DNA of 64,000 nucleotides, from contig JACKAU010000004.1 of the NCBI GenBank assembly GCA_020634855.1, positions 1 through 64,000 of the forward strand, written 5' to 3'. Origin of the DNA: Anaerolineales bacterium. Its GTDB lineage: Bacteria > Chloroflexota > Anaerolineae > 4572-78 > J111. A program made the position numbers and the translations under genes. Below are positions 53,397-62,400 of the stretch, piece by piece (the first letter of the stretch is position 1; each line of letters opens with the position of its first letter). Below the pieces are notes generated by a model. The model did not search any database. It worked only from the letters and a program-made list of their open reading frames with translations, and was not told where the DNA came from.

Positions 53397-54806
53397 ATGC
53401 TTATGCTAGAAATCATGACCTACATCCTGGCGCTATGGCTGGGCTTATATCTTATTGGCCGCGACCCGGCCAAGCCGCAGCTGCGATATGCCGGGTTGGG
53501 CTTGGCCGCGTATGCGGTTAGCCTGGCCGCGACAACCTTAGCCGCCGCGTCACCCTCGACGCTGGCGGCGGTGTGGTTGTCCCGGCTGCACTGGTCGCTG
53601 TTGTTTACGCCGGCTATATTTTGGCTGGGCGCGATGATCTACCTGCTGCCGGACGAGGCCCCGGCGCGTGATCGCCTGAGCCGGTGGTGGCGCATCGGCG
53701 GGCCGGCGTTGGCGATGGGGCTGGTCGTGTTAGGCTTAACCACGTCGTTGATATTCGAGATTACGCCGGCAACGGCTCGACCCGGCCCGGCCTACCCGAT
53801 CTTCGTGGTGGGGCTGGGGCTATGTTTGGGCGGGTCGGTGGCGCTCATTGTGCGGGCTTACCGGGCAGCCTCAATCAAACTGCCGCTGGGCTTGTTGCTG
53901 ACGGCGGTCATCTTTTTTGGGCTGTCGCTGGGGCTGATGCTGGCTCCGCTCGATGGGCTGCCACGGGGTTGGTTGGTGTTGGGGATGAGCCTCGATCTGG
54001 CTATTTTGGGGGTGGTCATCGCCGTACTCGATGCCTTTGCTGAGGGCGAAACGCTGCTGCCGGACTTTTTTCGCTCGCTGGATGGGGCGCTGCTGTTTGT
54101 GCTGATCTTCGCCGGGCCGGTTGTCGCCACGATGCTGCTGGCCACCGGCCCCACGCTGCCGCTGCTGGCTCTGCTGTTGATCAACATCACAGCAGCCATC
54201 GCCGTGCAAATCTTCGCCGATCCGCTGCAAAGCTCGCTCGACCGGGTGGCCTTCGCCGCCTTTCCCGGCCTACGCCAGGCCCGCGCCGATCTACGCACCG
54301 CCGCCAGCGCCCTGCCCCGGCTCAACGAGGCTCTCGACCTGACCAACCTGGACGAAGACGAGTTTATTCGCCTGACCCGCCGCACCCTGAGCCATCTGGG
54401 CAACCTGCCCCGCCTGGCAACCAGCCCGCTGACTCGCCTGCCCATCATCGACAGCCGCCTGGCCGAGCGAGACGCGCCCGACAACACCCTCGAACGGGCG
54501 GCCGAACTCAAACGCCTGCTGGCCGAAAGCATCGCCCAACTCAAGCCGCCCACCGCTGACTCGTTTGGCACGACGGAGGAGTGGCGACACTACAACGCCC
54601 TCTATTTCCCCTACGTCGCCGGTTTACGTCCCTACAGCCGCCGCGCCGAATACGATGACGATGACCTCGACCCGGCCGCCGCCGAGGCGCTCGACTGGTT
54701 TAGAACCTATGTCCCGGAGCGCACGCTGTACAACTGGCAAAATGCCGCCGCCAAATTGGTGGCGCAGCATTTGCGGGAAGAATGGAGAATGAAAAATGGA
54801 GAATGA
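53397..54806 (+). CDS. multi-pass membrane protein with cytoplasmic helical tail, unknown function
   Basis: 469 residues. I start at ATG 53397 because a TATAAT box ends 7 nt before it; an in-frame ATG at 53388 lies inside that box. About eight hydrophobic helices fill residues 1-285, in the style of the seven-helix sensor regions found in front of kinases (HWSLLFTPAIFWLGAMIYLL). The remaining 180 residues are soluble and Arg/Leu/Asp-rich (LNEALDLTNLDEDEFIRLTRRTL ... PPTADSFGTTEEWRHYNALYFPYVAGLRPYSRR). No kinase or enzyme motif is seen, so it may be a receptor without its own output domain. It is divergent from the ATP-grasp gene. Confidence 0.7.
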   Translation: MLMLEIMTYILALWLGLYLIGRDPAKPQLRYAGLGLAAYAVSLAATTLAAASPSTLAAVWLSRLHWSLLFTPAIFWLGAMIYLLPDEAPARDRLSRWWRIGGPALAMGLVVLGLTTSLIFEITPATARPGPAYPIFVVGLGLCLGGSVALIVRAYRAASIKLPLGLLLTAVIFFGLSLGLMLAPLDGLPRGWLVLGMSLDLAILGVVIAVLDAFAEGETLLPDFFRSLDGALLFVLIFAGPVVATMLLATGPTLPLLALLLINITAAIAVQIFADPLQSSLDRVAFAAFPGLRQARADLRTAASALPRLNEALDLTNLDEDEFIRLTRRTLSHLGNLPRLATSPLTRLPIIDSRLAERDAPDNTLERAAELKRLLAESIAQLKPPTADSFGTTEEWRHYNALYFPYVAGLRPYSRRAEYDDDDLDPAAAEALDWFRTYVPERTLYNWQNAAAKLVAQHLREEWRMKNGE

Positions 54807-54817
54807 AGAATGGAGAG

Positions 54818-54893
54818 CGTAGGTCGGGTTGAGGCACGAAACCCGACGGATACGGAAGAGGGTGTTGGATCTCGTGCTTCAACGCGACCTACG
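54818..54893. repeat. dispersed palindromic repeat (CGTAGGTCGGGTTGAGG type), full copy
   Basis: The left arm CGTAGGTCGGGTTGAGGCAC and the right arm ending GTGCTTCAACGCGACCTACG pair with about 22 of 26 matches. Relatives are at 45011-45075 and 57431-57470. The gap 54807-55552 contains this repeat, the 42-bp array and no supported gene. Confidence 0.75.
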
Positions 54894-55138
54894 ACCACTA
54901 GAAATATTCAGGTTTGCGAACCCCTCTTCGCCTAATTCCGCTCTGATCAATCCATCGACGACCAAAAAACCGTGTGATTGGCTCCACTTACCGAACAATT
55001 CAGTCCGACAACTCTATGGTTATGGCGGTGAAGCCCTGATCGCGATGCCGATTAAACTATCGAGCGCCGTTTGAGCGCTGATCGTGATGGTGATGACCGC
55101 TTCGAGGCGGCTTTTGGCTGTGATCACCCTGTCGCTCA

Positions 55139-55550
55139 GACCTTCCCACTAGTTCGGACATCCGATCAAGCGGCCGAGCAGACCTTCTCACTAGTCGGAA
55201 CGTTCGATCAAACGGCCGAGCAGACCTTCCCACTAGTCGGAACGTTCGAGCTGGCGGCCGCTCGTATCTTTCCACTAGTCGGAACGTTCGAGTTGACGAC
55301 CACTCCTATGTTCCCACTAGTCGGAACGTTCGAGTTGACGACCACTCCTATGTTCCCACTAGTCGGAACGTTCGAGTTGGCGGTCGCTCCTATCTTTCCA
55401 CTAGTCGGAACGTTCGAGTTGGCGGTCGCTCCTATCTTTCCACTAGTCGGAACGTTCGAGTTGGCGGCCACCCTATCTTCCCACTAGTCGGAACGTTCGA
55501 GTTGGCGGCCACCCCTATCTTCCCACTAGTCGGAACGTTCGAGTTGGCTC
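55139..55550. repeat. 42-bp tandem array B (ten units)
   Basis: The core CACTAGTCGGAACGTTCGAG recurs with ACTAG starts at 55148, 55190, 55232, 55274, 55316, 55358, 55400, 55442, 55483 and 55525. Spacing is 42 bp except once, 41 bp, between units 8 and 9. Each unit holds two small palindromes, ACTAGT and GAACGTTC. A plus-strand frame (55071-55487) would encode 14-residue units FPLVGTFELAVAPI but breaks at the 41-bp unit and lacks a good start. The array ends at the left edge of the IS3-type element. Confidence 0.88.
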
Positions 55551-55623
55551 TGTGTGCCACAATAAGTGAGACAAGATTAACGAAGAAAATAGAGTCGAAT
55601 ATAATGATGACAAGGAGAAACAA

Positions 55624-56075
55624 ATGTCTCACGCCCAACAACCCAGTATTAATGAACAACAACCCAGTATTGAACCCAACGTAAACAGACAACTCAAGGC
55701 AGCCGTACCGGACCCGGAAGTCGTTGTATCTGCCAGCCGGCGCCAGTTCAGTCCGAGCTACAAACGGCAAATTGTAGCGGAGGCCGAGCAATGCAGCGAC
55801 AACGGCCAAATCGGGGCCTTGTTGAGACGGGAAGGGTTGTATTCGTCCCACTTGAGCCGCTGGCGACAAGCCCAAGACAGGGTGAATTAGAAGCGGCCGC
55901 CGGACCAAAACGGGGCCGCCGACTGACCGACGCCCAGGCGGCTGAAAACGCGCGCCTGAAGCGAGAAAATGAACGGTTGCAACAAGCGCTGGCCCAAGCC
56001 CAGTTGGTGATCGATATCCAAAAAAGTTTCACAACTACTTGGGCACAGCTGACGACAACGGACGAGCCGAAATGA
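55624..56075 (+). pseudogene. IS3-type OrfA (helix-turn-helix + leucine zipper), frameshifted
   Basis: First part: RRQFSPSYKRQIVAEAEQCSDNGQIGALLRREGLYSSHLSRWRQAQ, the HTH of IS3/IS911 OrfA. The frame is lost near 55880; the second part resumes as ELEAAAGPKRGRRLTDAQAAEN and the leucine-zipper ARLKRENERLQQALAQAQLVI in another frame to 56075. Confidence 0.75.
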
Positions 56076-57080
56076 TAACTTTGGCGCAGCAATTAGCCCT
56101 GCAATTGGGGTCAGCCAAACATGTCAGCAGTTAGGTATCCCGCGCAGTACCTTCTATCGGGCCCGCCAACCGGCTAAGGTGACCCAACCGCGTCCCAAGC
56201 CCAGTCGGCCTTGAGTGAGCCGGAACGGCAGAGGGTGCGCCAGATACTCAATAGTGAGCGTTTTGTGGACCACGCTCCCCCGGCAAGTGTATGCCACCTT
56301 ACTGGATGAGGGTCGCTACCTGTGCCATTGGCGGACGATGTATCGCATTCTGGCTGACCATCACGAAGTTCGGGGAACGCCGCCCCAACGGCGTCACCCT
56401 GTCTATGCTAAACCCGAGTTGGTGGCCACCGGCCCCAACTAAGTCTGGAGTTGATATCACCCAACTTAAAAAGCCCGGTCAAATATGCCCCTTCTACCTG
56501 TATGTTATGCTCGACATCTTCAGCCGTTTTGTTGTCGGCTGGTTGTTAGCCGAGCAGGAATCGGAAATCCTGGCCCAACAACTCATTGCCACCGCCTGCC
56601 ATAACCAAGGCATCCCGCCGCGCCAATTGACCTTGCATCGCTGACCGCGGGGGCCGATGCGGGCTAAATCCGTGGCTCAACTCTTAAAAGGATTTGGAGA
56701 TCACCCCGTCTCATTCCCGACCCTATCGGCCCAATGACAATCCCTATTCCTTTCCAAGCCCAGTTCAAAACCATGAAATATCAAGCCGATTATCCCGCTA
56801 CCTTTCCTCTTATCAGCACGCCTCATCTGGGCTCACACCTTTTTGACCGCCTACAACTCCGACTATTACCATTCGGCTTTCAGCATTTGCTGACCCCAGC
56901 CGCAGTTCACTATGGCTGGGCCGACCAGGTTCAGGCTCAACGCCAACACGTTTTACAGTTGGCCTATACTCAACACACCGGAGCGTTTTGTGCGTGGCTT
57001 ACCCACCCTCGCCCGCTTCCAACTGAAGTTTGGATCAATCAGCCCAGTTCTGGCTCACCGATCTCGATTAATGCTCTTTA
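56071..57080 (+). pseudogene. IS3-type OrfB (rve integrase-like transposase), multiply broken
   Basis: Pieces in different frames can be followed: GIPRSTFYRARQPAKV, then SEPERQRVRQILNSERFVDHAPRQVYATLLDEG, DITQLKKPGQICPFYLYVMLDIFSRFVVGWLLAEQES, LTLH interrupted before the expected D-R-G, and YHSAFSIC-to-PERFVRGLP at the end. DDE residues are separated by at least three frame changes and stops, so no active enzyme is possible. Confidence 0.75.
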
Positions 57081-57117
57081 ATTTCTTTTTTCATTCTGTC
57101 TCACTTTTCTTGACACA

Positions 57118-57560
57118 TTCCGGAGGTCGCTCGGGTGTTCCCACCAATCCGGAGATATGATGGGGATAGACTTCGGCTATCACGCCCGCCCAAAACCTTT
57201 TTACACGACTGGACAAGCTTAAAAAAAGCCGATATACTGATCTTGTCCGGTCTAATTGAATAAGCTACCGCTAACTCACACCTTGAACATCACATCGAAA
57301 GGGTAAACATCACCATGTACCGAACCATTTTAGACCATCTCAGCCCTTGGGATAGAGATAACCATCAACGGAACAGCAGCCCTCTCGACCGATAACGGCA
57401 GCAACAATTTCAACGACACAGCTGAGTAAGCGTACGTCGGATTGAGGACCGAAGCCCAATGGATAAGACGACATAGGAAGTTGACTCTCAGGCTTTGTCC
57501 GACCCCACTACTGTGGCACCCATGGCCCAACAACTCAACCTTTGTCCCACAGAATGGTTT
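57118..57560. other. gene-free stretch with a half palindromic repeat
   Basis: No supported gene. 57431-57470 (CGTACGTCGGATTGAGGACC) is a half copy of the palindromic repeat at 54818. The short minus-strand frame 57330-57578 has no ribosome site or domain. Confidence 0.5.
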
Positions 57561-57589
57561 TTGATGGTCACTCGACAACCGGGTATAAT
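57561..57589 (+). promoter_or_regulatory. sigma-70-type promoter of the small gene + HNH pair
   Basis: TTGATG (57561-57566), 17-bp spacer, TATAAT (57584-57589). Transcript start near 57596, about 90 nt before the first gene. Confidence 0.7.
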
Positions 57590-57686
57590 CACTGTAGTGT
57601 TAGTTTCAGCTTTGCTCAATAAGTTGTCCTGAACTTACCTAGGCCTGAACCACGAGTCACGACTCATCATAATGAAAGGAGATAAT

Positions 57687-58055
57687 GTGGCGGAAACGAT
57701 TACCCTTGAACTCCCTGAAGCCCTGGTTATACAGGCCAAAGATGTTGCCACACGCACTCAGCGCCGCCTCGAAGATGTATTACTCGAATGGCTTGATCGG
57801 GCTGCGGCTGAAACTCCGCTAGAATCTCTCTCTGACAGCCAGATTCTGTCGCTCTGTGAGTTGCAGATGGCGGCCGATCAACAAGAGGAACTGAGTCGTC
57901 TCCTTGCCCTTAATCGGGAAAATCAACTATCCCCTGCAGAGCAGCAGCGTCTTGATGAATTGATGCAGCTCTACCGGCGCGATCTGGTGCGTAAAGCCCA
58001 CGCTTTACAAATAGCCGTACAGCGTGGGTTGAAACCACCGCTTCAGCCCTCATAA
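57687..58055 (+). CDS. small helical protein encoded with an HNH nuclease, possible antitoxin/partner
   Basis: 122 residues from GTG 57687, because AAGGAG (57676-57681) lies 5 nt before it; an ATG at 57672 would place the ribosome site inside the gene. The N-terminus METITLELPEALVIQAKDVA type (here MAETITLELPEALV) resembles a ribbon-helix-helix strand, as in many antitoxins. The rest is helical (RLEDVLLEWLDRAA, QEELSRLLALNRENQ, LDELMQLYRRDLVRKAHALQ). The stop and the next start overlap (TAATG), so translation is coupled to the HNH gene. Confidence 0.7.
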   Translation: MAETITLELPEALVIQAKDVATRTQRRLEDVLLEWLDRAAAETPLESLSDSQILSLCELQMAADQQEELSRLLALNRENQLSPAEQQRLDELMQLYRRDLVRKAHALQIAVQRGLKPPLQPS

Positions 58056-58486
58056 TGGTTCGCGCCTACATCTCTCCCGAGGTAGAACAACGCATTCGTC
58101 AAACGGCTCAAAATCGTTGTGGTTATTGTCTTAGTCCCCAGCATTTAGTCATGGCGCGGTTAGAAATCGAGCATATCAAACCGCTCTCCAAAGGCGGCAG
58201 TAACGACGAGAGCAATTTATGGTTGGCTTGCCCACTCTGCAATCGCTACAAAAGTGACAAAATTTCTGCGGTTGATCCTGAAACTCACCAGACCGTATCG
58301 CTTTTTAACCCTCGCACCCAACACTGGTCTGAACATTTTCGCTGGAGCGAAGATGGGATACACATCATCGGCCTGACTCCCATTGGTCGGGCTACGGTCA
58401 CGGCGTTACATTTGAGCGACGACCCTGATGCACTGACCGTGCGCAGCTATTGGGTTATGGCCGGTTGGCACCCGCCTGAAATGTAA
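58055..58486 (+). CDS. HNH endonuclease
   Basis: 143 residues. The HNH beta-beta-alpha-metal core is clear: RCGYCLSPQH (first Cys pair), ARLEIEHIKPLSKGGSNDESNLWLACPLCNRYKSDK with the His of H-N-H, the Asn of ESNLWLAC and the second C-x2-C. The C-terminal half (LFNPRTQHWSEHFRWSEDGIHIIGLTPIGRATV) is conserved in this subfamily. It probably nicks or cuts DNA. Always found behind a small helical protein in related genomes as far as I recall; a toxin-antitoxin or mobile role is possible but unproven. Confidence 0.88.
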   Translation: MVRAYISPEVEQRIRQTAQNRCGYCLSPQHLVMARLEIEHIKPLSKGGSNDESNLWLACPLCNRYKSDKISAVDPETHQTVSLFNPRTQHWSEHFRWSEDGIHIIGLTPIGRATVTALHLSDDPDALTVRSYWVMAGWHPPEM

Positions 58487-58569
58487 CACGCTTATAGGAG
58501 TACAGTGACGAAGATAGAGATAGGAGAGTTGAAAGTTAATTCTGCCTTCTCCATCTCTATCTCCCCCCT

Positions 58570-58983
58570 CTATCTTCTCGACTCTTTCCACCAAGCATAG
58601 AATTGCAGCCCGGCGATGATGGCGACCACATCGGCCACGACAGCGACGGCCCACCAGCCGCCGGTGGTGAGGGGCAGCCAGTTGGTGACAAGAATCACGG
58701 CGCTGGCCAGAACCCACAGCGCGTTGATCGCCACGACAGCCAAGGCCAGCGTGCGGTTGATCGGCTCGCGCGAGGAAATCCACCACAGATCGGCGGCGTA
58801 CAGCAGGAAGACCACCCCACCGGCGATCATCATCCACGGCGCGCCCACGCCCAGAAACTCGACGATGGGCTGCGCCGCCACAATGAGCAGCACCCCGCTG
58901 AGGGCGGCGGTGACGCTATCCAGTCGCAGTGAAAAGCGTAATAAGTTTGATTGAGTTGGTTGGACTAACGTTTGTGTTGCCAT
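58570..58983 (-). CDS. four-helix integral membrane protein, unknown function
   Basis: 137 residues with four hydrophobic segments (about 25-43, 49-69, 77-99 and 107-129), like SPW/DoxX-like small membrane proteins (LDSVTAALSGVLLIVAAQPIVEFLGV ... LYAADLWWIS). A strong AAGGAGC ribosome site precedes the ATG. No enzymatic residues. Its promoter region now contains the MITE-like element 33 bp upstream. Confidence 0.7.
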   Translation of the reverse strand: MATQTLVQPTQSNLLRFSLRLDSVTAALSGVLLIVAAQPIVEFLGVGAPWMMIAGGVVFLLYAADLWWISSREPINRTLALAVVAINALWVLASAVILVTNWLPLTTGGWWAVAVVADVVAIIAGLQFYAWWKESRR

Positions 58984-59002
58984 TTTTATAGCTCCTTTTA
59001 TT

Positions 59003-59216
59003 AATAGGGGGTCTCGCTAACGGACACCCTTTGAATTTGACCTGGAATTAGCCAGCGAAGCCACCTTTTGGCAACCGGACCGCCGACGGCAGACAGTAGA
59101 CCGCTCAAAAAATAGGCCGAACTGGGTCGCTTGGGCGGTCAGTGGACAGCGGTCGGCGGTCACGGGGGCAGACTCTTTGTCAAATCGAGTATGTGTCCGT
59201 TAGCAAAATAGGGGGT
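59003..59216. mobile_element. 189-bp MITE-like element with terminal inverted repeats and 10-bp flanking duplication
   Basis: GCTAACGGACAC (59016-59027) and its exact complement (59193-59204) form the ends; similarity extends inward to TTTGAC / GTCAAA. Inner palindromic pieces (GACCGCCGAC ... GTCGGCGGTC) fill the element. AATAGGGGGT occurs directly outside on both sides (59003-59012 and 59207-59216), consistent with a target-site duplication. No coding capacity. Confidence 0.7.
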
Positions 59217-59370
59217 TATAGTTGGGGAGGCCCCGGCTCAAGCCCACTTCCGCCGAGACCTCCCGCCGCTCAAAATATTTGATTGTGACCCCAGTTTAGC
59301 GGCTAAACCACTGCCATGTCGATGAAAAGGAGTGCCAATCACTGCCAAATTTGGCTAGTGAGGGTAGAGA

Positions 59371-59458
59371 TTTACCACAGAGAACGCAAAGAAGGCGCAA
59401 AGGACACTAAGTTTTTCTTTGTGCCCTCTGCGCCTTCTCGATGTTCTTTGTGGTGAAA
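59371..59458. repeat. palindromic repeat of the ACCACAGAGAACGCAAAG family
   Basis: TTACCACAGAGAACGCAAAG with GAAGGCGCAAAGGACAC pairs, imperfectly, with CTTTGTGCCCTCTGCGCCTT and TTCTTTGTGGTGAAA around a TTTTT loop. Related to the inner palindrome at 27586-27675. It lies 32 bp after the DUF2126 gene stop. The rest of 58984-59489 holds the MITE-like element and no gene. Confidence 0.75.
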
Positions 59459-59489
59459 GTTTGATACGCTGTTAGAGAATGATGAGGAA

Positions 59490-62400
59490 CTATCCCCGCC
59501 GTAAATCCAGCGTGTGCGGAAATTCGGCGTTGACGGTAGGGGTCGGAATTTCAATCGGGCCGGGGGGAGTGCCCTCCGGCTCAAAGCTCCACTGGCCGCG
59601 CGGCGAAGCGTAGCGCAAGACCGCATCGCCGGGGGTGTGGCCGTAGCCCCAGAAGCGGCTAACGCGGCGCGACTCGGCCACGTTGGCGTTGACCGGAAAA
59701 TCATCGTAGCTGCGGCCGCCGGGATGAGACACATGGTAGCGACAGCCGCCGATGGATCGCTGGTGCCACTTATCAATCACATCGAACACCAGCGGCGAAT
59801 GAATTCCAATGGTCGGGTGCAGCGAGGAGGGCGGCTGCCAGGCTTGGTAGCGCACGCCGGCCACGTACTCACTGTGCGTGCCGGTGCTGCGCAGCGGGAT
59901 GGGCCGGCCGTTGCAGGTGATAATGTAACGGTCGCCGGTCAGACCATTGACTTTGAGTTGGACTCGCTCAACCGACGAGTCGACATAGCGCGAGGTGCCG
60001 AAACTGGATACCTCTTCGCCCAGCACGTGCCACGGCTCAATGGCCATGCGCACTTCCAGCTCAATGTCGCGGATATTGGCCGTACCGTAGCGGGGGAAGC
60101 GGAATTCGAAGAAGGGGTCCAGCCAACTCATCTGGAAGGGGAAGCCGGCCCGCTGGAGATCATCGATCACTTCTTGCAGGTCGGCCTCGACGTAGTGGGG
60201 CAGTAGAAAACGGTCGTGCAGTTCGGTGCCCCAGCGGACCAGGGTATGCTCGTAAGGCTGCTCCCAAAACCAGGCTACCAGCGAGCGAATGAGTAGCATT
60301 TGGGCCACGCTCATCCGGGCGTGGGGCGGCATATCGAAGGCGCGAAACTCCAGCAGCCCCAGCCGGCCGCTGGCCGAGTCGGGCGAGTAGAGTTTGTCGA
60401 TGCAGAATTCGGCGCGGTGGGTGTTGCCGGTGATATCGACCAGTAGGTTGCGGAACACGCGATCAACCAGCCAGGGAAAGACCGGCTCGCCGCGTTTGGG
60501 CAGTTGTTGGAAGGCGATTTCCAGCTCGTAAAGCTGCTCTTCGCGGCCCTCGTCAACGCGGGGGGCCTGGCTGGTGGGGCCGATGAACATCCCGGCAAAA
60601 AGATAAGACAGCCCCGGATGGTGCTGCCAATAGGTCACCAGGCTGCGCAGCAGATCGGGCTGGCGCAGGAAGGGACTGTCGGCTGCGGCCGCGCCACCCA
60701 TCGTGACGTGGTTGCCGCCGCCCGTGCCGGTGTGGCGGCCGTCTTGCATAAATTTTTCGGTGCCGAGCCGGGCCAGCCGGGCTTGCTCGTACAATACTTC
60801 AATGTTGCTGACCAGCGATGACCAATCTTTGGCCGGATGGATGTTGACCTCGATGACGCCGGGGTCGGGCGTGACCAGAATTTTTTGCAGGCGCGGATCG
60901 GACGGCGGCTCGTAGCCTTCCAACACGACGGCAATCGACAGCTTTTCGGCGGTTAGCTCGATGGCCGCCAGCAGGTCAAGGTAATGCTCCAGATAGCTGC
61001 ACGGCGGCATAAAAAGGTAGAGCCGTCCGTGGCGGGGTTCGATACAGAGGGCGGTGTGGATGACGTCGCGAATTTGAGTGGCTCGCGGCGGCGCGTCTTC
61101 CGGGGCCGGACTTTGGATGCGCTGCTGCACCAGTTGGTGATAATCTTCCAGCGGTGGGAAGTCGTCAAACTGAGAGCGTTCGATAAACGGATCAACTTCC
61201 TCCTCGGCCACCCACGGCAGCGAACCGAGGGGCAGGCGCAGTCCCATCGGCGAGTCGCCGGGGATGAGAACCATTTGGTCGCGGCGGAACTCCCAGGGAC
61301 TGCTGTCCCAGGCTTGATCGCGGTAGTTCCAGCCCAGCGGAATGACGTAGCCGGTCGGCTGGCCTAAATCACGCTCCAACAGTTGGGCCAGCCGCCGCCG
61401 TTCCAGCGGATCTTTCAGATCGGCCTTGAGCGGATCGACGTTAGCCGGCAGCCGGCCTTCTTCCCATAAAAAATAGAAGACGTCCTCGTAGCCGGGCTTG
61501 ACGTACTTGGTCGGAATCTTCAGCCAGCGGCACAACTCGTCGGCAAAGCGGCGAGCGTGATCGAGGCCAAAGCCGTAGTCGGTTTCCTCTTCGGCCAGCA
61601 AGCCGGGGTAGCGCCACATCGGCACGCCGTCGGTGCGCCAGTAGCAGGCCAGCTTCCAGCGGGGCAGTTGTTCGCCGGGATACCATTTACCCTGGCCATA
61701 GTAGCGAACCCCGCCTTTGCCAAACGTATTTTGCAGCCGCCGGATGAGATTGCCGGCCAGCTTCCGCTTGTGGGGGCCGTCGGCGGCGGTGTTCCATTCG
61801 GCGGCCTCCATATCATCGATGGAGACGAAGGTCGGCTCGCCGCCCATCGTCAGGCGAACATCGCCGGCAGTGAGGGACGCATCGACCTGCTGGCCCAAGG
61901 CGTTGATGGCCGCCCATTGGGTCTCGGTGTAGGGTTTGGTTACCCGTGGGTCTTCATGGACGCGCCGGACGGAGTTGTCGAAGTGAAACTCGATGACCTC
62001 GCACGGGTCGGTGTAGCCGGTGACGGGCGCGGCGCTGACCGGATCTGGTGTGCAAGCCAATGGAATGTGGCCCTCGCCGGCAAAAAGGCCGGAGGTGGGA
62101 TCGAGGCCCAACCAACCCGCGCCAGGGATGTAGACCTCGGCCCAGGCGTGCAGATCGGTGAAATCTTCGGTCGGGCCGGAGGGGCCGTCGAGGGCTTCGA
62201 TATCGGCCGTCAGTTGGACCAGGTAGCCCGATACAAAACGCGCCGCCAGCCCCAGATGGCGTAAAATCTGCACCAACAGCCAGCCGGAGTCGCGGCAGGA
62301 GCCGAGAGCTTTTTCCAGCGTCTCTTCACAGGTTTGGATGCCCGGCTCCATGCGGACGGTGTAGTTGAGGTCCTGCCACAAGCGCTGGTTCAACTCGACC

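Larger units (their letters stand above)
55553..57117 (+). mobile_element. decayed IS3-family insertion sequence
   Basis: About 1565 bp bounded by imperfect inverted repeats: left TGTGCCACAATAAGTGAGAC (55553) and right, read on the minus strand, TGTGTCAAGAAAAGTGAGAC (57117), 17 of 21 matching. Inside are an OrfA-type helix-turn-helix protein and an rve-type transposase, both broken by frameshifts and stops. No target duplication is evident. Confidence 0.75.

Noticed and set aside
55071..55487. Possible repeat protein with FPLVGTFELAVAPI units
   Set aside because: Starts at TTG without ribosome site, units are conserved at DNA level, and a 1-bp loss breaks the frame; kept as a DNA repeat.
57330..57578. 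Minus-strand frame of 82 codons
   Set aside because: Covers a half copy of a palindromic repeat and part of the HNH promoter; no coding signals.
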